Counted from the first letter of the stretch, positions 1 to 5,313 are shown. The stretch is DNA of 9,323 nt from Fodinibacter sp038210185 (GCA_038210185.1 JBBQWX010000163.1:1-9323), one strand, 5' to 3'. A program made the numbers and translations. Notes: a model not told the origin generated them from the sequence alone.

Positions 1-19
1 TCGAGTCCCGTCGGGGTCG
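1..19 (+). tRNA. 3' end of tRNA-Asp (partial, cut by window start)
   Basis: The first bases read as the end of a tRNA: most of the T-loop (TCGAGT, lacking the first T), the 3' strand of the T-stem (CCCGT), the 3' strand of the acceptor stem (CGGGGTC) and a G discriminator at 19. G73 with an acceptor strand ending GGTC fits actinobacterial tRNA-Asp, and Asp followed by Phe is a known gene order in actinobacteria such as mycobacteria. The anticodon lies outside the window, so the Asp identity is inferred. No CCA is encoded. Confidence 0.7.
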
Positions 20-30
20 CTCCGAGATGG

Positions 31-60
31 AGCGGTCGGTTCACCGACCGCTTTCGTCTC
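31..60 (+). terminator. strong hairpin between the two tRNA genes
   Basis: AGCGGTCGGT (31-40) and ACCGACCGCT (43-52) are perfect 10-bp complements around a two-base centre, followed by TTCGTCTC. The stem is very stable but the following tract is only moderately T-rich. It could terminate the upstream tRNA transcript, or act as a processing element if the two tRNAs are co-transcribed. Confidence 0.55.
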
Positions 61-66
61 TGGTCC

Positions 67-140
67 GGCCAGGTAGCTCAGTTGGTACGAGCGTCCGACT
101 GAAAATCGGAAGGTCGGCGGTTCGACCCCGCCCCTGGCCA
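67..140 (+). tRNA. tRNA-Phe (GAA)
   Basis: A full cloverleaf can be drawn. The acceptor stem GGCCAGG (67-73) pairs with CCTGGCC (133-139). The D-arm GCTC/GAGC encloses AGTTGGTAC. The anticodon stem TCCGA/TCGGA encloses the loop CTGAAAA with anticodon GAA at 101-103. The variable loop is AGGTC. The T-arm GGCGG/CCGCC encloses TTCGACC. The discriminator is A140 and CCA is not encoded. It follows a tRNA-Asp end by about 47 bp. tRNA genes are common integration targets, and the sequence just downstream holds repeats that fit that idea, but no integrase gene is present. Confidence 0.96.
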
Positions 141-153
141 CATAAAACTGCAG

Positions 154-169
154 GTCACAGGCCTGTGAC
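154..169. repeat. perfect 16-bp palindrome downstream of tRNA-Phe
   Basis: GTCACAGGCCTGTGAC is an exact palindrome with no loop, 14 bp after the tRNA end. It has no T-run after it, so it is a poor intrinsic terminator. It could be a protein-binding site, a tRNA 3' processing structure, or part of an attachment region. Confidence 0.6.
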
Positions 170-189
170 GCCGCGGATCGGCCCTTGGT

Positions 190-207
190 TTGCTAACGCT
201 TGCTAAC
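190..207. repeat. tandem TTGCTAAC direct repeat, 10-bp period
   Basis: TTGCTAAC occurs at 190-197 and again at 200-207, separated by GC, so the two copies lie on the same face of the helix. Such in-phase short repeats beside a tRNA resemble arm-type or excisionase sites of integrative elements. That role is an inference, since no integrase or second attachment copy is seen in this window. Confidence 0.45.
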
Positions 208-453
208 ACGAGTCTGGGCTGTGGCCCTCCGAGAGGCTGGAGAGCGAGCCACGGGTTGCCTCAGATTCCGGTGCCTTCCGAGTTCGGGAGCGGGGGCACC
301 GGGGGCGCCCTGGGTCCTAGCCGTGTCCCCTTGTCGTGCGCGTGAGCGCATCCTCAGGCCGACTGTCATTGGCACAGCCGTGTGGCGGCGGAGGGACTCT
401 CCGCGTCGACCTCCCCCGAATGAACGGATCGCAACCCCCGCGGATGGATGGTT
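208..453. other. gene-free stretch with one inverted repeat (268-302)
   Basis: No convincing gene is seen between the tRNA-side repeats and the end of the methyltransferase gene. Reading frames here give Arg/Pro/Ala-rich peptides without recognisable domains. An exact 8-bp inverted repeat, CCGGTGCC (268-275) and GGCACCGG (295-302), surrounds a further partly self-complementary stretch. It could end transcripts arriving from either side, but has no T-run. Confidence 0.4.
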
Positions 454-1080
454 TCAGTACCCCGGTGCCAGGCGGGTGAGCACGACCCAGGTGAAGTGCT
501 GCTGGGCACCCGAGGGGGTGCGGTGAACTTCGTTCTCGGAGTGCAGAAGGATGAAGTGGTTGGCGAAGACGGATGCGAGTTCGGCGGCGTCGTAGCGGTC
601 GGTGGGCAGACCGGAGCAGCTGGTCGGCCCGTCCGCGGCGAAGGTGCCCAACACCAATGTTCCACCTGGGGCGACGAGCCGAGCCGTGTGGGAGACGTAC
701 GCCGCGCGGTCGTCGGCGTCGACGAGGAAGTGGAAGACGGCGCGGTCGTGCCAGCAGTCGAAGGTGCTCGCGGGTTCCCAGGTCAGGACGTCTGCGGTGA
801 CGAAGGTGACGTCCTTGGCCGCCGGTCCCAGGCGTGCTCGCGTGACCTCGAGTGCGGCCGACGAGACATCGAGCAGGGTGAGGTCGGTGCGGCCGGCCCC
901 GAGGAGCCGATCCGCCAAGGTCGAAGCGCCTGCACCGATGTCGACAACGGAACCGGCAGTCGTGGACAGCAGCCGTAGTGAGACTTCAGGGTCTCGCTGG
1001 AACCATGACACCTGGTCAGTCGCCTTGACGCGGTACACGTCATCCCAGTGCCTGGCAGCCTCATCAGTTCGTGGGTGCAC
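454..1080 (-). CDS. class I SAM-dependent methyltransferase
   Basis: A 208-residue protein with a Rossmann-type methyltransferase fold. It opens with a HWDDVY...VSWFQ stretch (residues 11-28), typical of a group of small bacterial methyltransferases. The SAM-binding motif I is VVDIGAGAS (45-53). The next strand carries LLDVSS with Asp71, the likely ribose-binding acidic residue. TADVLTW (95-101) and FDCWHDRAVFHFL (107-119) match motifs III-IV, and APGGTLVLGTF (137-147) is the usual post-motif strand. The closing HFTWVVL strand is also typical. The methyl acceptor cannot be read from sequence. The start is GTG at 1080, supported by TAGGAGG (plus-strand 1086-1092) five bases upstream. It stands alone, transcribed towards the tRNA genes, with no co-directional partner. 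Family call is firm, substrate unknown. Confidence 0.92.
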   Translation of the reverse strand: MHPRTDEAARHWDDVYRVKATDQVSWFQRDPEVSLRLLSTTAGSVVDIGAGASTLADRLLGAGRTDLTLLDVSSAALEVTRARLGPAAKDVTFVTADVLTWEPASTFDCWHDRAVFHFLVDADDRAAYVSHTARLVAPGGTLVLGTFAADGPTSCSGLPTDRYDAAELASVFANHFILLHSENEVHRTPSGAQQHFTWVVLTRLAPGY

Positions 1081-1212
1081 CGGCGCCTCCTACCCTGCGT
1101 GGTGTCCTGGACCGCACTCTAGGACCGGTGCTGCTGACTCGACCCGCGGTTGTGAGGTACATCGGAGTGGCTTCAGCCACGCGGCACAGGTGCGTCACCT
1201 GACGGCCCCGGC

Positions 1213-1389
1213 TCAGCCGGCCGCCGCTTTCAGGACGCGCGGCCGAAGGTTTGACACCCCGGGCCCGCTGAGGTCGTCCAGCGCGTGCCGGCGGCCGGCC
1301 ACCACCATCAGGAGCGCCTCCCCGGGGCGCCGGACCTCAGGGCCGTTCCCGCTGGCCCAGTCGGCGTGGCTGGCCCCCAGCCGCAGCCC
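1213..1389 (-). pseudogene. C-terminal remnant of a maleylpyruvate-isomerase-family protein
   Basis: The last 58 codons of this minus-strand frame look truly coding: third positions are almost all G or C. The peptide matches, from memory, the C-terminal end of actinobacterial mycothiol-dependent maleylpyruvate isomerase family proteins (TIGR03083-like). It runs GLRL...ADW, then GPEVRRPGEALLMVVAGR and ALDDLSGPGV. A natural stop lies at 1213-1215. Upstream of about 1390 the frame stays open but codon use turns irregular, the peptide no longer fits, and there is no start codon with a ribosome-binding site, so the N-terminal DinB-like domain with the metal site is missing. Read as a truncated, inactive gene. 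Family assignment is from pattern recall and unverified. Confidence 0.55.
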
Positions 1390-1513
1390 ACGACGGTTGC
1401 TCTTGGGCGAACCAGAACTGGGTCGATACACAGCTAGACGCCCCTCCCGCGCGAGCTCGACCAACGGGTCGTAGACGCAGGCAGAGCAGTCCTGGCAGGC
1501 GCGGGCCGGGAGA
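1390..1513. other. intergenic stretch upstream of the copper lipoprotein gene
   Basis: No gene is recognised between the isomerase remnant and the promoter of the next gene. A minus-strand frame stays open across it with a Cys-rich segment (CQDCSACVYD, around 1470-1500), but no family could be assigned and codon use is not typical of the neighbouring real genes. Likewise 1081-1212, between the methyltransferase start and the isomerase remnant, shows only the methyltransferase ribosome-binding site. Confidence 0.4.
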
Positions 1514-1519
1514 TAGCAT
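1514..1519 (+). promoter_or_regulatory. candidate -10 element of the cupredoxin lipoprotein gene
   Basis: TAGCAT fits the actinobacterial TANNNT pattern and lies 25 bp before the ATG, overlapping the left edge of the copper-type operator. A good -35 is not evident (TCCTGG at 1490-1495 is weak). If correct, transcription would start inside the operator and leave a very short leader. Confidence 0.3.
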
Positions 1520-1533
1520 ACCCCCAGGGGTGT
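1518..1533. promoter_or_regulatory. CsoR-like copper operator
   Basis: ATACCCC-CA-GGGGTGT is a near-perfect inverted repeat (one mismatch in seven pairs). Its C-run/G-run layout, of the type TACCCC...GGGGTA, is that of operators bound by copper-sensing CsoR repressors in actinobacteria. It overlaps the likely promoter and ends 11 bp before the start codon of a predicted copper-binding lipoprotein, a position suited to repression relieved by Cu(I). No csoR gene is in the window. Confidence 0.65.
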
Positions 1534-1544
1534 ACGTTGGAAGG

Positions 1545-2189
1545 ATGTCCAGACGAGCACAGACGACCGGTTTCGCCCCCGTGATGGTGGCGCTTTCCGC
1601 CGCTGCGGTCCTGCTTGCAGGGTGCTCAACCCAGGGCGGCTCAGGGGGGATGATGGGCGGTTCGTCAGCCCGTCCGCGGGGCAGCATGGGCGGGACCTCG
1701 AATGACCAAGCCGGGATGATGGGTCGCGGCTATACGGCTGCTCCCCTGTCGTGCGCGACGCCGCAGGGACTTCCTGGCGCTCGCGTCGACGTCACGCTCG
1801 GTGACATGGGCATGTCACAGATGATGGGCGGCACCGCCCCGATGGGGTCGCGGATGGCACTGATCGCGCGGCCGGCGTCGGTGCGCGCTGGGCAGGTGTC
1901 CTTCGTCGTGCAGAACCGTGGATGGCGCACCCACGAGCTCGTCGTGCTGCCTTTGGCCGCGGGAGTCGCCGCGGGCCAGCGGGTCCCCACCGCCGAGGGC
2001 AAGGTGGACGAACAAGGAAGCCTGGGTGAGGCTTCGAGCTCCTGCGCTGCCGGGCCGGGTGAGGGCATCGGATCCGGGTCGGCCGGCTGGGTCACCATCA
2101 CCCTGCCTCCTGGCCACTACGAGCTCGTGTGCAACCTGACGAACCACTACGCCAATGGCATGCGTCAGGAACTGGTCGTCACCACGTAA
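1545..2189 (+). CDS. Met-rich cupredoxin-like copper-binding lipoprotein
   Basis: Predicted 214-residue surface lipoprotein. An SRR n-region and hydrophobic stretch end in the lipobox LAGC (Cys27). Residues 31-105 are Gly/Met-rich (GGMMGG, AGMMG, MGMSQMMGG), the kind of sequence that binds Cu(I) by thioethers. The C-terminal half resembles a blue-copper (plastocyanin/sulfocyanin-type) fold with a complete type-1 ligand set: His130 in WRTHELVV, then Cys196, His201 and Met206 in YELVCNLTNHYANGM. It probably stores, buffers or transfers copper at the outer face of the membrane. A CsoR-like operator sits in its promoter, supporting copper control. ATG 1545 is preferred because it gives a positive n-region; GGAAGG abuts it with no spacer, so initiation is unusual and may rely on a very short leader. 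The gene converges on a DUF305 lipoprotein gene. Copper binding is inferred from ligands and operator. Confidence 0.85.
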   Translation: MSRRAQTTGFAPVMVALSAAAVLLAGCSTQGGSGGMMGGSSARPRGSMGGTSNDQAGMMGRGYTAAPLSCATPQGLPGARVDVTLGDMGMSQMMGGTAPMGSRMALIARPASVRAGQVSFVVQNRGWRTHELVVLPLAAGVAAGQRVPTAEGKVDEQGSLGEASSSCAAGPGEGIGSGSAGWVTITLPPGHYELVCNLTNHYANGMRQELVVTT

Positions 2190-2543
2190 GAGCCCGCATC
2201 TTCATGGCCGCGCCGACGAAGAAAGCACGAGGGCGATGGCGCAGCCTCACCCTGACCGGTTGGGCGCCTTCACGGTTGATCGCGAGTTGGCGCTGTCCTC
2301 ACCGGTCAGCACACCGAGCGCGTCTTCGAGGTGGCGCGGCTCACGTGAGCCTGCCGGGCTCGCGAACGGCAAGCCCGCCGGGGCCCCTGGCCCCCGGGTC
2401 GGGTGCTCGGGACGTGCTCCCGGTGGCCGGGGCTCGGAGGTGTTGGATCGGGCGCGGTCAAGCACGCCGGTATTAGCCCCACGGAGCACACCGCGCTCGC
2501 AGGCCGGTCGGTTGCGGTGGGGCGGAACGCCGCATGCGCATGG
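2190..2543. other. intergenic region between convergent lipoprotein genes
   Basis: This 354-bp stretch separates two genes that end facing each other. It holds one GC-rich hairpin (2378-2397). The only coding-like trace is a short minus-strand run (about 2247-2345, with REPRHLEDALGVL near its start) with fairly G/C-rich third positions. I cannot link it to any family, and it has no start or ribosome-binding site. Otherwise nothing is recognised. Confidence 0.45.
2378..2397. terminator. possible bidirectional terminator hairpin
   Basis: CCGGGGCC (2378-2385) and GGCCCCCGG (2389-2397) can pair with one bulged C and a three-base loop. It lies between two converging genes, the right place for a two-way terminator, but there is no T-run on either side. 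Confidence 0.35.
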
Positions 2544-3140
2544 TCAGCCGAGCATTCCCTTCATCGTGGCGATCTCGGCCTGCTGTCCTTCGACGATGGC
2601 CGTCGCAATCTCCTTGACCCCAGCCTGTTCGGTGGTTGCCAGCACGTCCTGCGCCATCGTCACGGCTCCCTCGTGGTGGGCGATCATCCCTGTCAGCCAC
2701 ATGCGGTCGAACTCAGAACCGCTGGCATCCTTCAGCGAGCTCATGTCTGGATCGCTCATCATCCCGCCTGACCCGTGGCCCATGGGGCCCGAACTCTCCG
2801 AGGCGCCCCACTGACCCCGCCAGACCTGCATCAACTTGATCTCGGGGCCTTGAGCCGCCTTGATCTGAGTGGCCAGTGCCTTGACGTCCGCCGATGCCGA
2901 GTCGTTCTGCAAGGCGAGGTCGGCCATCTCCACGGCCTGCTCGTGGTGCGGAATCATCATCTGGGCGAACTCCACGTCATCGGTCGCGCCCACCATCGCG
3001 CCGGAATACGTCGAGGCGGTGGAACCGCTTTCACCGTGCATCGATCCCGATGATGCGTTGGCGCCCGATCCGCAGGCGCTGAGCGCCAGGACGAGGGTCA
3101 CGGCGGCGGCCGGGATGGCGAGTCGAGAGGTCGTACGCAC
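2544..3140 (-). CDS. DUF305 family lipoprotein
   Basis: Predicted 198-residue exported lipoprotein: a short Arg-containing n-region, a hydrophobic core and the lipobox LSAC (Cys23), then a Ser/Gly linker. The rest is a DUF305 four-helix unit with its twin signatures, EFAQMMIPHHEQAVEMA (residues 57-73) and EFDRMWLTGMIAHHEGAVTMA (starting at 143). Each has a Met-x-x-HH core suited to metal binding. A Met/His-rich insert (GPMGHGSGGMM, 118-128) lies between them. DUF305 proteins are ferritin-like and often sit with copper-handling genes, but their biochemical role is not settled. The start is GTG at 3140 because AAGGAG (plus-strand 3149-3154) lies eight bases upstream and the signal peptide follows directly; longer in-frame starts would add unrelated sequence. 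It converges on the cupredoxin-like gene and follows an ATPase remnant on the same strand. Confidence 0.92.
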   Translation of the reverse strand: MRTTSRLAIPAAAVTLVLALSACGSGANASSGSMHGESGSTASTYSGAMVGATDDVEFAQMMIPHHEQAVEMADLALQNDSASADVKALATQIKAAQGPEIKLMQVWRGQWGASESSGPMGHGSGGMMSDPDMSSLKDASGSEFDRMWLTGMIAHHEGAVTMAQDVLATTEQAGVKEIATAIVEGQQAEIATMKGMLG

Positions 3141-3262
3141 GCGAGGATCTCCTTGGAGGCATTGGGATACGAAGGCACTACCCTGGCCCCGCGGACGGTG
3201 GAGGTCAGCCGGTAGTTCTGTGAAGGTTCGATGAAGCCGGCGGGCGGCAGAAGTCTCTGGTT

Positions 3263-3349
3263 GCGGCGCCGGAGCCGTTTGAGCATCAGCGCGTTGACGG
3301 CAACGATGACGCTGGAGCGCGACATAGCCGGTGGACGGCGCCAGCACCA
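3263..3349 (-). pseudogene. C-terminal remnant of a P1B-type metal-transporting ATPase
   Basis: On the minus strand, MSRSSVIVAVNALMLKRLR (3325 down to about 3269) matches the final transmembrane helix and end of CopA-like heavy-metal ATPases, whose usual form is MSGSSVIVAVNAL-LKRLRL. Just upstream, a different frame gives VAMVLAPSTGYVA, which may be the preceding loop after a frameshift. No phosphorylation (DKTGT) or ATP-binding domain remains anywhere in the window. The usual stop codon is also lost: the frame runs on to 3098, into the DUF305 gene in another frame. This is a dead fragment. Its position directly before DUF305, on the same strand, suggests the two once formed a metal-export unit. 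Confidence 0.6.
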
Positions 3350-3599
3350 TGGCGACGGATCTCTTCCTTCTGCCCGGGCTGGTGGATGTGCACGCCCACC
3401 TCGCGCTGGCCAGCCCGGCAGGGGACAGCGCCGCGCCGGAGGAGCGAGTGCGGGCGAGTGCTCGCGCCCACCTCGACGTTGGTGTGCTGGCGGTGCGTGA
3501 GCCCGGCAGCGTCGACCACGCGTCATACGGTCTGGGGCCGGACGAGGGCCTGCCGCGGGTGACCACAGCCGGCCGCTTCCTCGCCCCGCCTGGGCGGTG
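3349..3599 (+). pseudogene. internal fragment of an imidazolonepropionase-like amidohydrolase
   Basis: The plus-strand frame from 3349 reads FLLPGLVDVHAHL, the strand-1 metal-binding HxH motif of amidohydrolases. It is followed by ARAHLDVGVLAVREPGS, an Asp-His-Ala-Ser stretch, GLGPDEGLPRV and TAGRFLAPPGR, which is the order seen in imidazolonepropionase-like amidohydrolases of actinobacteria. Only about 84 codons remain of a protein that is normally near 400. The N-terminal beta-sandwich start and all later metal ligands (Lys, His, His, Asp) are missing. After about 3600 the frame becomes Arg/Trp-rich and unlike the family. No ribosome-binding site precedes ATG 3349. It overlaps the end of the ATPase remnant by a base or so, so a junction between two rearranged pieces lies near 3349. 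Confidence 0.65.
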
Positions 3600-3619
3600 C
3601 CGCGACGGCGCCGGCCGTG

Positions 3620-3826
3620 ACCACCGGAACCCGCACCTGTGGGTAGCCAGGCAGCGGCAGCGATGGCAGCGCCATGACCGGTGCACCCTCGCAGGCCGAT
3701 GGCGGGTCAACCGGGGGCCAGCACTATCGCCTGATTACCCTGCTGGCGCAAGTGGCAATGGATCCGGATCACCGAACCGGTCACGCCGCTGACGTGGGGG
3801 AGGAAGGTCTCCGAAGCGATCGCCAC
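3620..3826 (-). pseudogene. frameshifted N-terminal remnant of a GT4 glycosyltransferase (PimB/MgtA-like)
   Basis: From 3826 the minus strand reads RVAIASETFLPHVSGVTGSV, then IRIH..HLRQQGNQAIVLAPG. This is the N-terminal glycosyltransferase-B half of actinobacterial mannosyltransferases, which usually begin RVAIVTESFLP.VNGVTNSVLRV. A stop follows at about 3717. Shortly after, another minus-strand frame gives ALPSLPLPGYPQVRVPV (about 3680-3625), the segment expected about 20-30 residues later in the same family. So the gene has at least one frameshift and is cut off after about 70 codons; an in-frame TGA also lies just before the GTG. The nucleotide-sugar-binding C-terminal half is absent. The function of the ancestor (mannosyl transfer from GDP-mannose to lipid) is inferred from the family. 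Confidence 0.65.
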
Positions 3827-4015
3827 CCTCCCGGGTCAACGGAAGCAGGGGCCCGCGCGTGCTGGACGTACGGGAGGTGTCGCGTCGTCGACCATCCGTG
3901 TCAGCTCGGAGATGGCTCCGCCCGCAGTCGCAGCAGCGCCCCTGAGTCGAAACAACTCTGTCTCCGCGCGGCAGACGCAAGACCCCGATCCCGCCCACTG
4001 GGCGAAGGCCACACC
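3827..4015. other. gene-free stretch, possibly more decayed sequence
   Basis: No intact gene lies between the glycosyltransferase remnant and the promoter region of the next operon. One minus-strand peptide (GGAISELTRMVDDA, about 3930-3880) has coding-like third positions and weakly recalls the transduction-domain helix of P-type ATPases, but this is too short to call. Confidence 0.4.
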
Positions 4016-4031
4016 CTAAGGCGGGGCTAAG
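4016..4031 (+). promoter_or_regulatory. candidate OmpR-family response-regulator site (CTAAG-N6-CTAAG)
   Basis: CTAAG occurs at 4016-4020 and 4027-4031, an 11-bp period. OmpR/PhoB-type regulators bind head-to-tail repeats with this spacing. The pair ends 22 bp before the first gene of an operon that encodes such a regulator, so autoregulation is plausible. The repeat is short and could be chance. Confidence 0.35.
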
Positions 4032-4053
4032 TCTCCTGACGTTTGCTGATGCA

Positions 4054-5313
4054 ATGACAGCAGACACCATGACCCAACGCGTGACGACGTCGGACTTCCT
4101 TAACAAGGTTCCGGTCATCACCGCCACCTTCTGGTTGATCAAGATCCTCTCGACCACCATCGGTGAGACGTTCGCCGACTACCTCGCCGTGAACGTGGGG
4201 CTCGGCACCGCGGTGACCGACGGAGTGATGTTTGCGGTGTTGGCGGTTACCTTGGTCGCACAGTTGCGAACCCGCCGGTACACGCCGTGGCTGTACTGGC
4301 TCACTGTGGTGCTGGTCAGCATCGTCGGCACCCAGATCACCGACTTCTTCACCGACCAGCTCGGCGTGAGCCTGTACGTCAGCACCGCGGTCTTCGCCGT
4401 CGTCCTGGCCGTCGTCTTCACGATCTGGTGGCGTCAGGAACGCACCCTTGCGATCACCGCGATCAACTCCCCACGTCGCGAGCGGTTCTACTGGGCCGCG
4501 GTCCTCACCACTTTCGCGCTCGGCACCGCCGGCGGCGACCTCGCCACCGAGGCGCTGTCGCTGGGCTTCCGCAACGGCGTCCTCATCTTCGGCGGCCTCA
4601 TCCTCCTCGTGTGGCTGGCCAAGAAGCTCGGCATGAACGCGGTGCTCGCCTTCTGGATGGCCTATGTACTCACCCGCCCGCTGGGCGCCTCGCTCGGTGA
4701 CCTGCTCACCCAGAGCCGCGCATACGGCGGCCTGGGCCTGGGCGCGAGCGTCACCAGCCTGCTCTTCCTCACCGTGATCGTCGTGCTCGTGGCGCGTGAG
4801 CAGATCCTCGTCTCGCGGCACGGCATCCGGACCAAGGATGAGACGCCCGCGGTGAGCCCGCGACGCGACTACGCCTGGGCCGCCGGTGGAGCCGCGGCCG
4901 TGATCGGCATGGCCGCGCTGATCGCGCCGCCGCTGGCTGCCCCGGCCGCCGAGGCTGCGACCCCGACCGTGTCGAGCGGTGGCGCCGCCACCGGGGCGCC
5001 GGCACCGGCGAAGGACACCACTTCACCGCTTGGTGACCTGACGTCGTTCTCGGTGATCGTCGACGACGTGGCGGGCTCGGTCAAGAGGGGCGACATGACT
5101 GCGGCCCGCACCCGGATCAAGGACCTCGAAGTTGCGTGGGACGACGCCGAGGCGGCGATCAAGCCGACCTCCCCGGGCGACTGGCACACCATGGACTCCG
5201 CGATCGACGACGCCCTCACCTCGGCGCGTGCCACGCCTGCATCACGGGCTGATGCTGCGGCGGCGATGACACAGCTGCAGAAGGTCATCGTCACACTGGA
5301 GGCGAAGAAGTAG
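4054..5313 (+). CDS. COG4705-type multi-pass membrane protein with C-terminal helical domain
   Basis: Predicted 419-residue integral membrane protein. Residues 18-250 form about eight transmembrane helices in two repeats of four, as in the uncharacterised COG4705 family. The signature KVPVITATFWLIKILSTT plus GETFADYL lies at 18-44. Related motifs with a polar Thr/Asp/Glu in a helix recur at GTQITDFF (92-99), GTAGGDLATEAL (157-168) and PLGASLGDLL (209-218), suggesting internal duplication and a polar path through the membrane. A ninth helix (about 273-298) leads, via an Ala/Pro/Thr linker, to an outside helical domain (about 325-419) with the segment LEVAWDDAEAA. The substrate is unknown; transport is possible but unproven. 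No clear Shine-Dalgarno precedes ATG 4054, and Met6 (4069) is an alternative start. It ends 26 bp before the response regulator gene, so it probably leads the operon. Confidence 0.85.
   Translation: MTADTMTQRVTTSDFLNKVPVITATFWLIKILSTTIGETFADYLAVNVGLGTAVTDGVMFAVLAVTLVAQLRTRRYTPWLYWLTVVLVSIVGTQITDFFTDQLGVSLYVSTAVFAVVLAVVFTIWWRQERTLAITAINSPRRERFYWAAVLTTFALGTAGGDLATEALSLGFRNGVLIFGGLILLVWLAKKLGMNAVLAFWMAYVLTRPLGASLGDLLTQSRAYGGLGLGASVTSLLFLTVIVVLVAREQILVSRHGIRTKDETPAVSPRRDYAWAAGGAAAVIGMAALIAPPLAAPAAEAATPTVSSGGAATGAPAPAKDTTSPLGDLTSFSVIVDDVAGSVKRGDMTAARTRIKDLEVAWDDAEAAIKPTSPGDWHTMDSAIDDALTSARATPASRADAAAAMTQLQKVIVTLEAKK

Noticed and set aside
200..526. Plus-strand frame between the tRNA and the methyltransferase
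   Set aside because: No ribosome-binding site or domain, and it overlaps the methyltransferase end.
602..1474. A 290-codon plus-strand frame opposite the methyltransferase
   Set aside because: Ser/Arg/Pro-rich antisense shadow with no motif; the methyltransferase on the other strand is well supported.
1530..1544. GTG at 1530 as the start of the cupredoxin-like lipoprotein
   Set aside because: It lies inside the operator with no ribosome-binding site; ATG 1545 gives a normal lipoprotein signal peptide.
3160..3190. Possible second copper operator before the DUF305 gene
   Set aside because: On the minus strand GGGTA and TATCCC flank a spacer, which is the reverse layout (G-run then C-run) of a CsoR-type site.
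2544..3710. A 388-codon minus-strand frame containing DUF305
   Set aside because: The part before 3140 is Arg/Pro-rich, crosses remnants of other genes in other frames, and a signal peptide with a good ribosome-binding site begins at GTG 3140.
3880..3930. Second P-type ATPase piece (GGAISELTRMVDDA on the minus strand)
   Set aside because: Similarity to the transduction-domain helix is weak and only a dozen residues long.
4027..4821. A 264-codon minus-strand frame opposite the COG4705 gene
   Set aside because: Low-complexity Glu/Asp/Gly-rich antisense reading, typical of high-GC coding DNA, with no domain.
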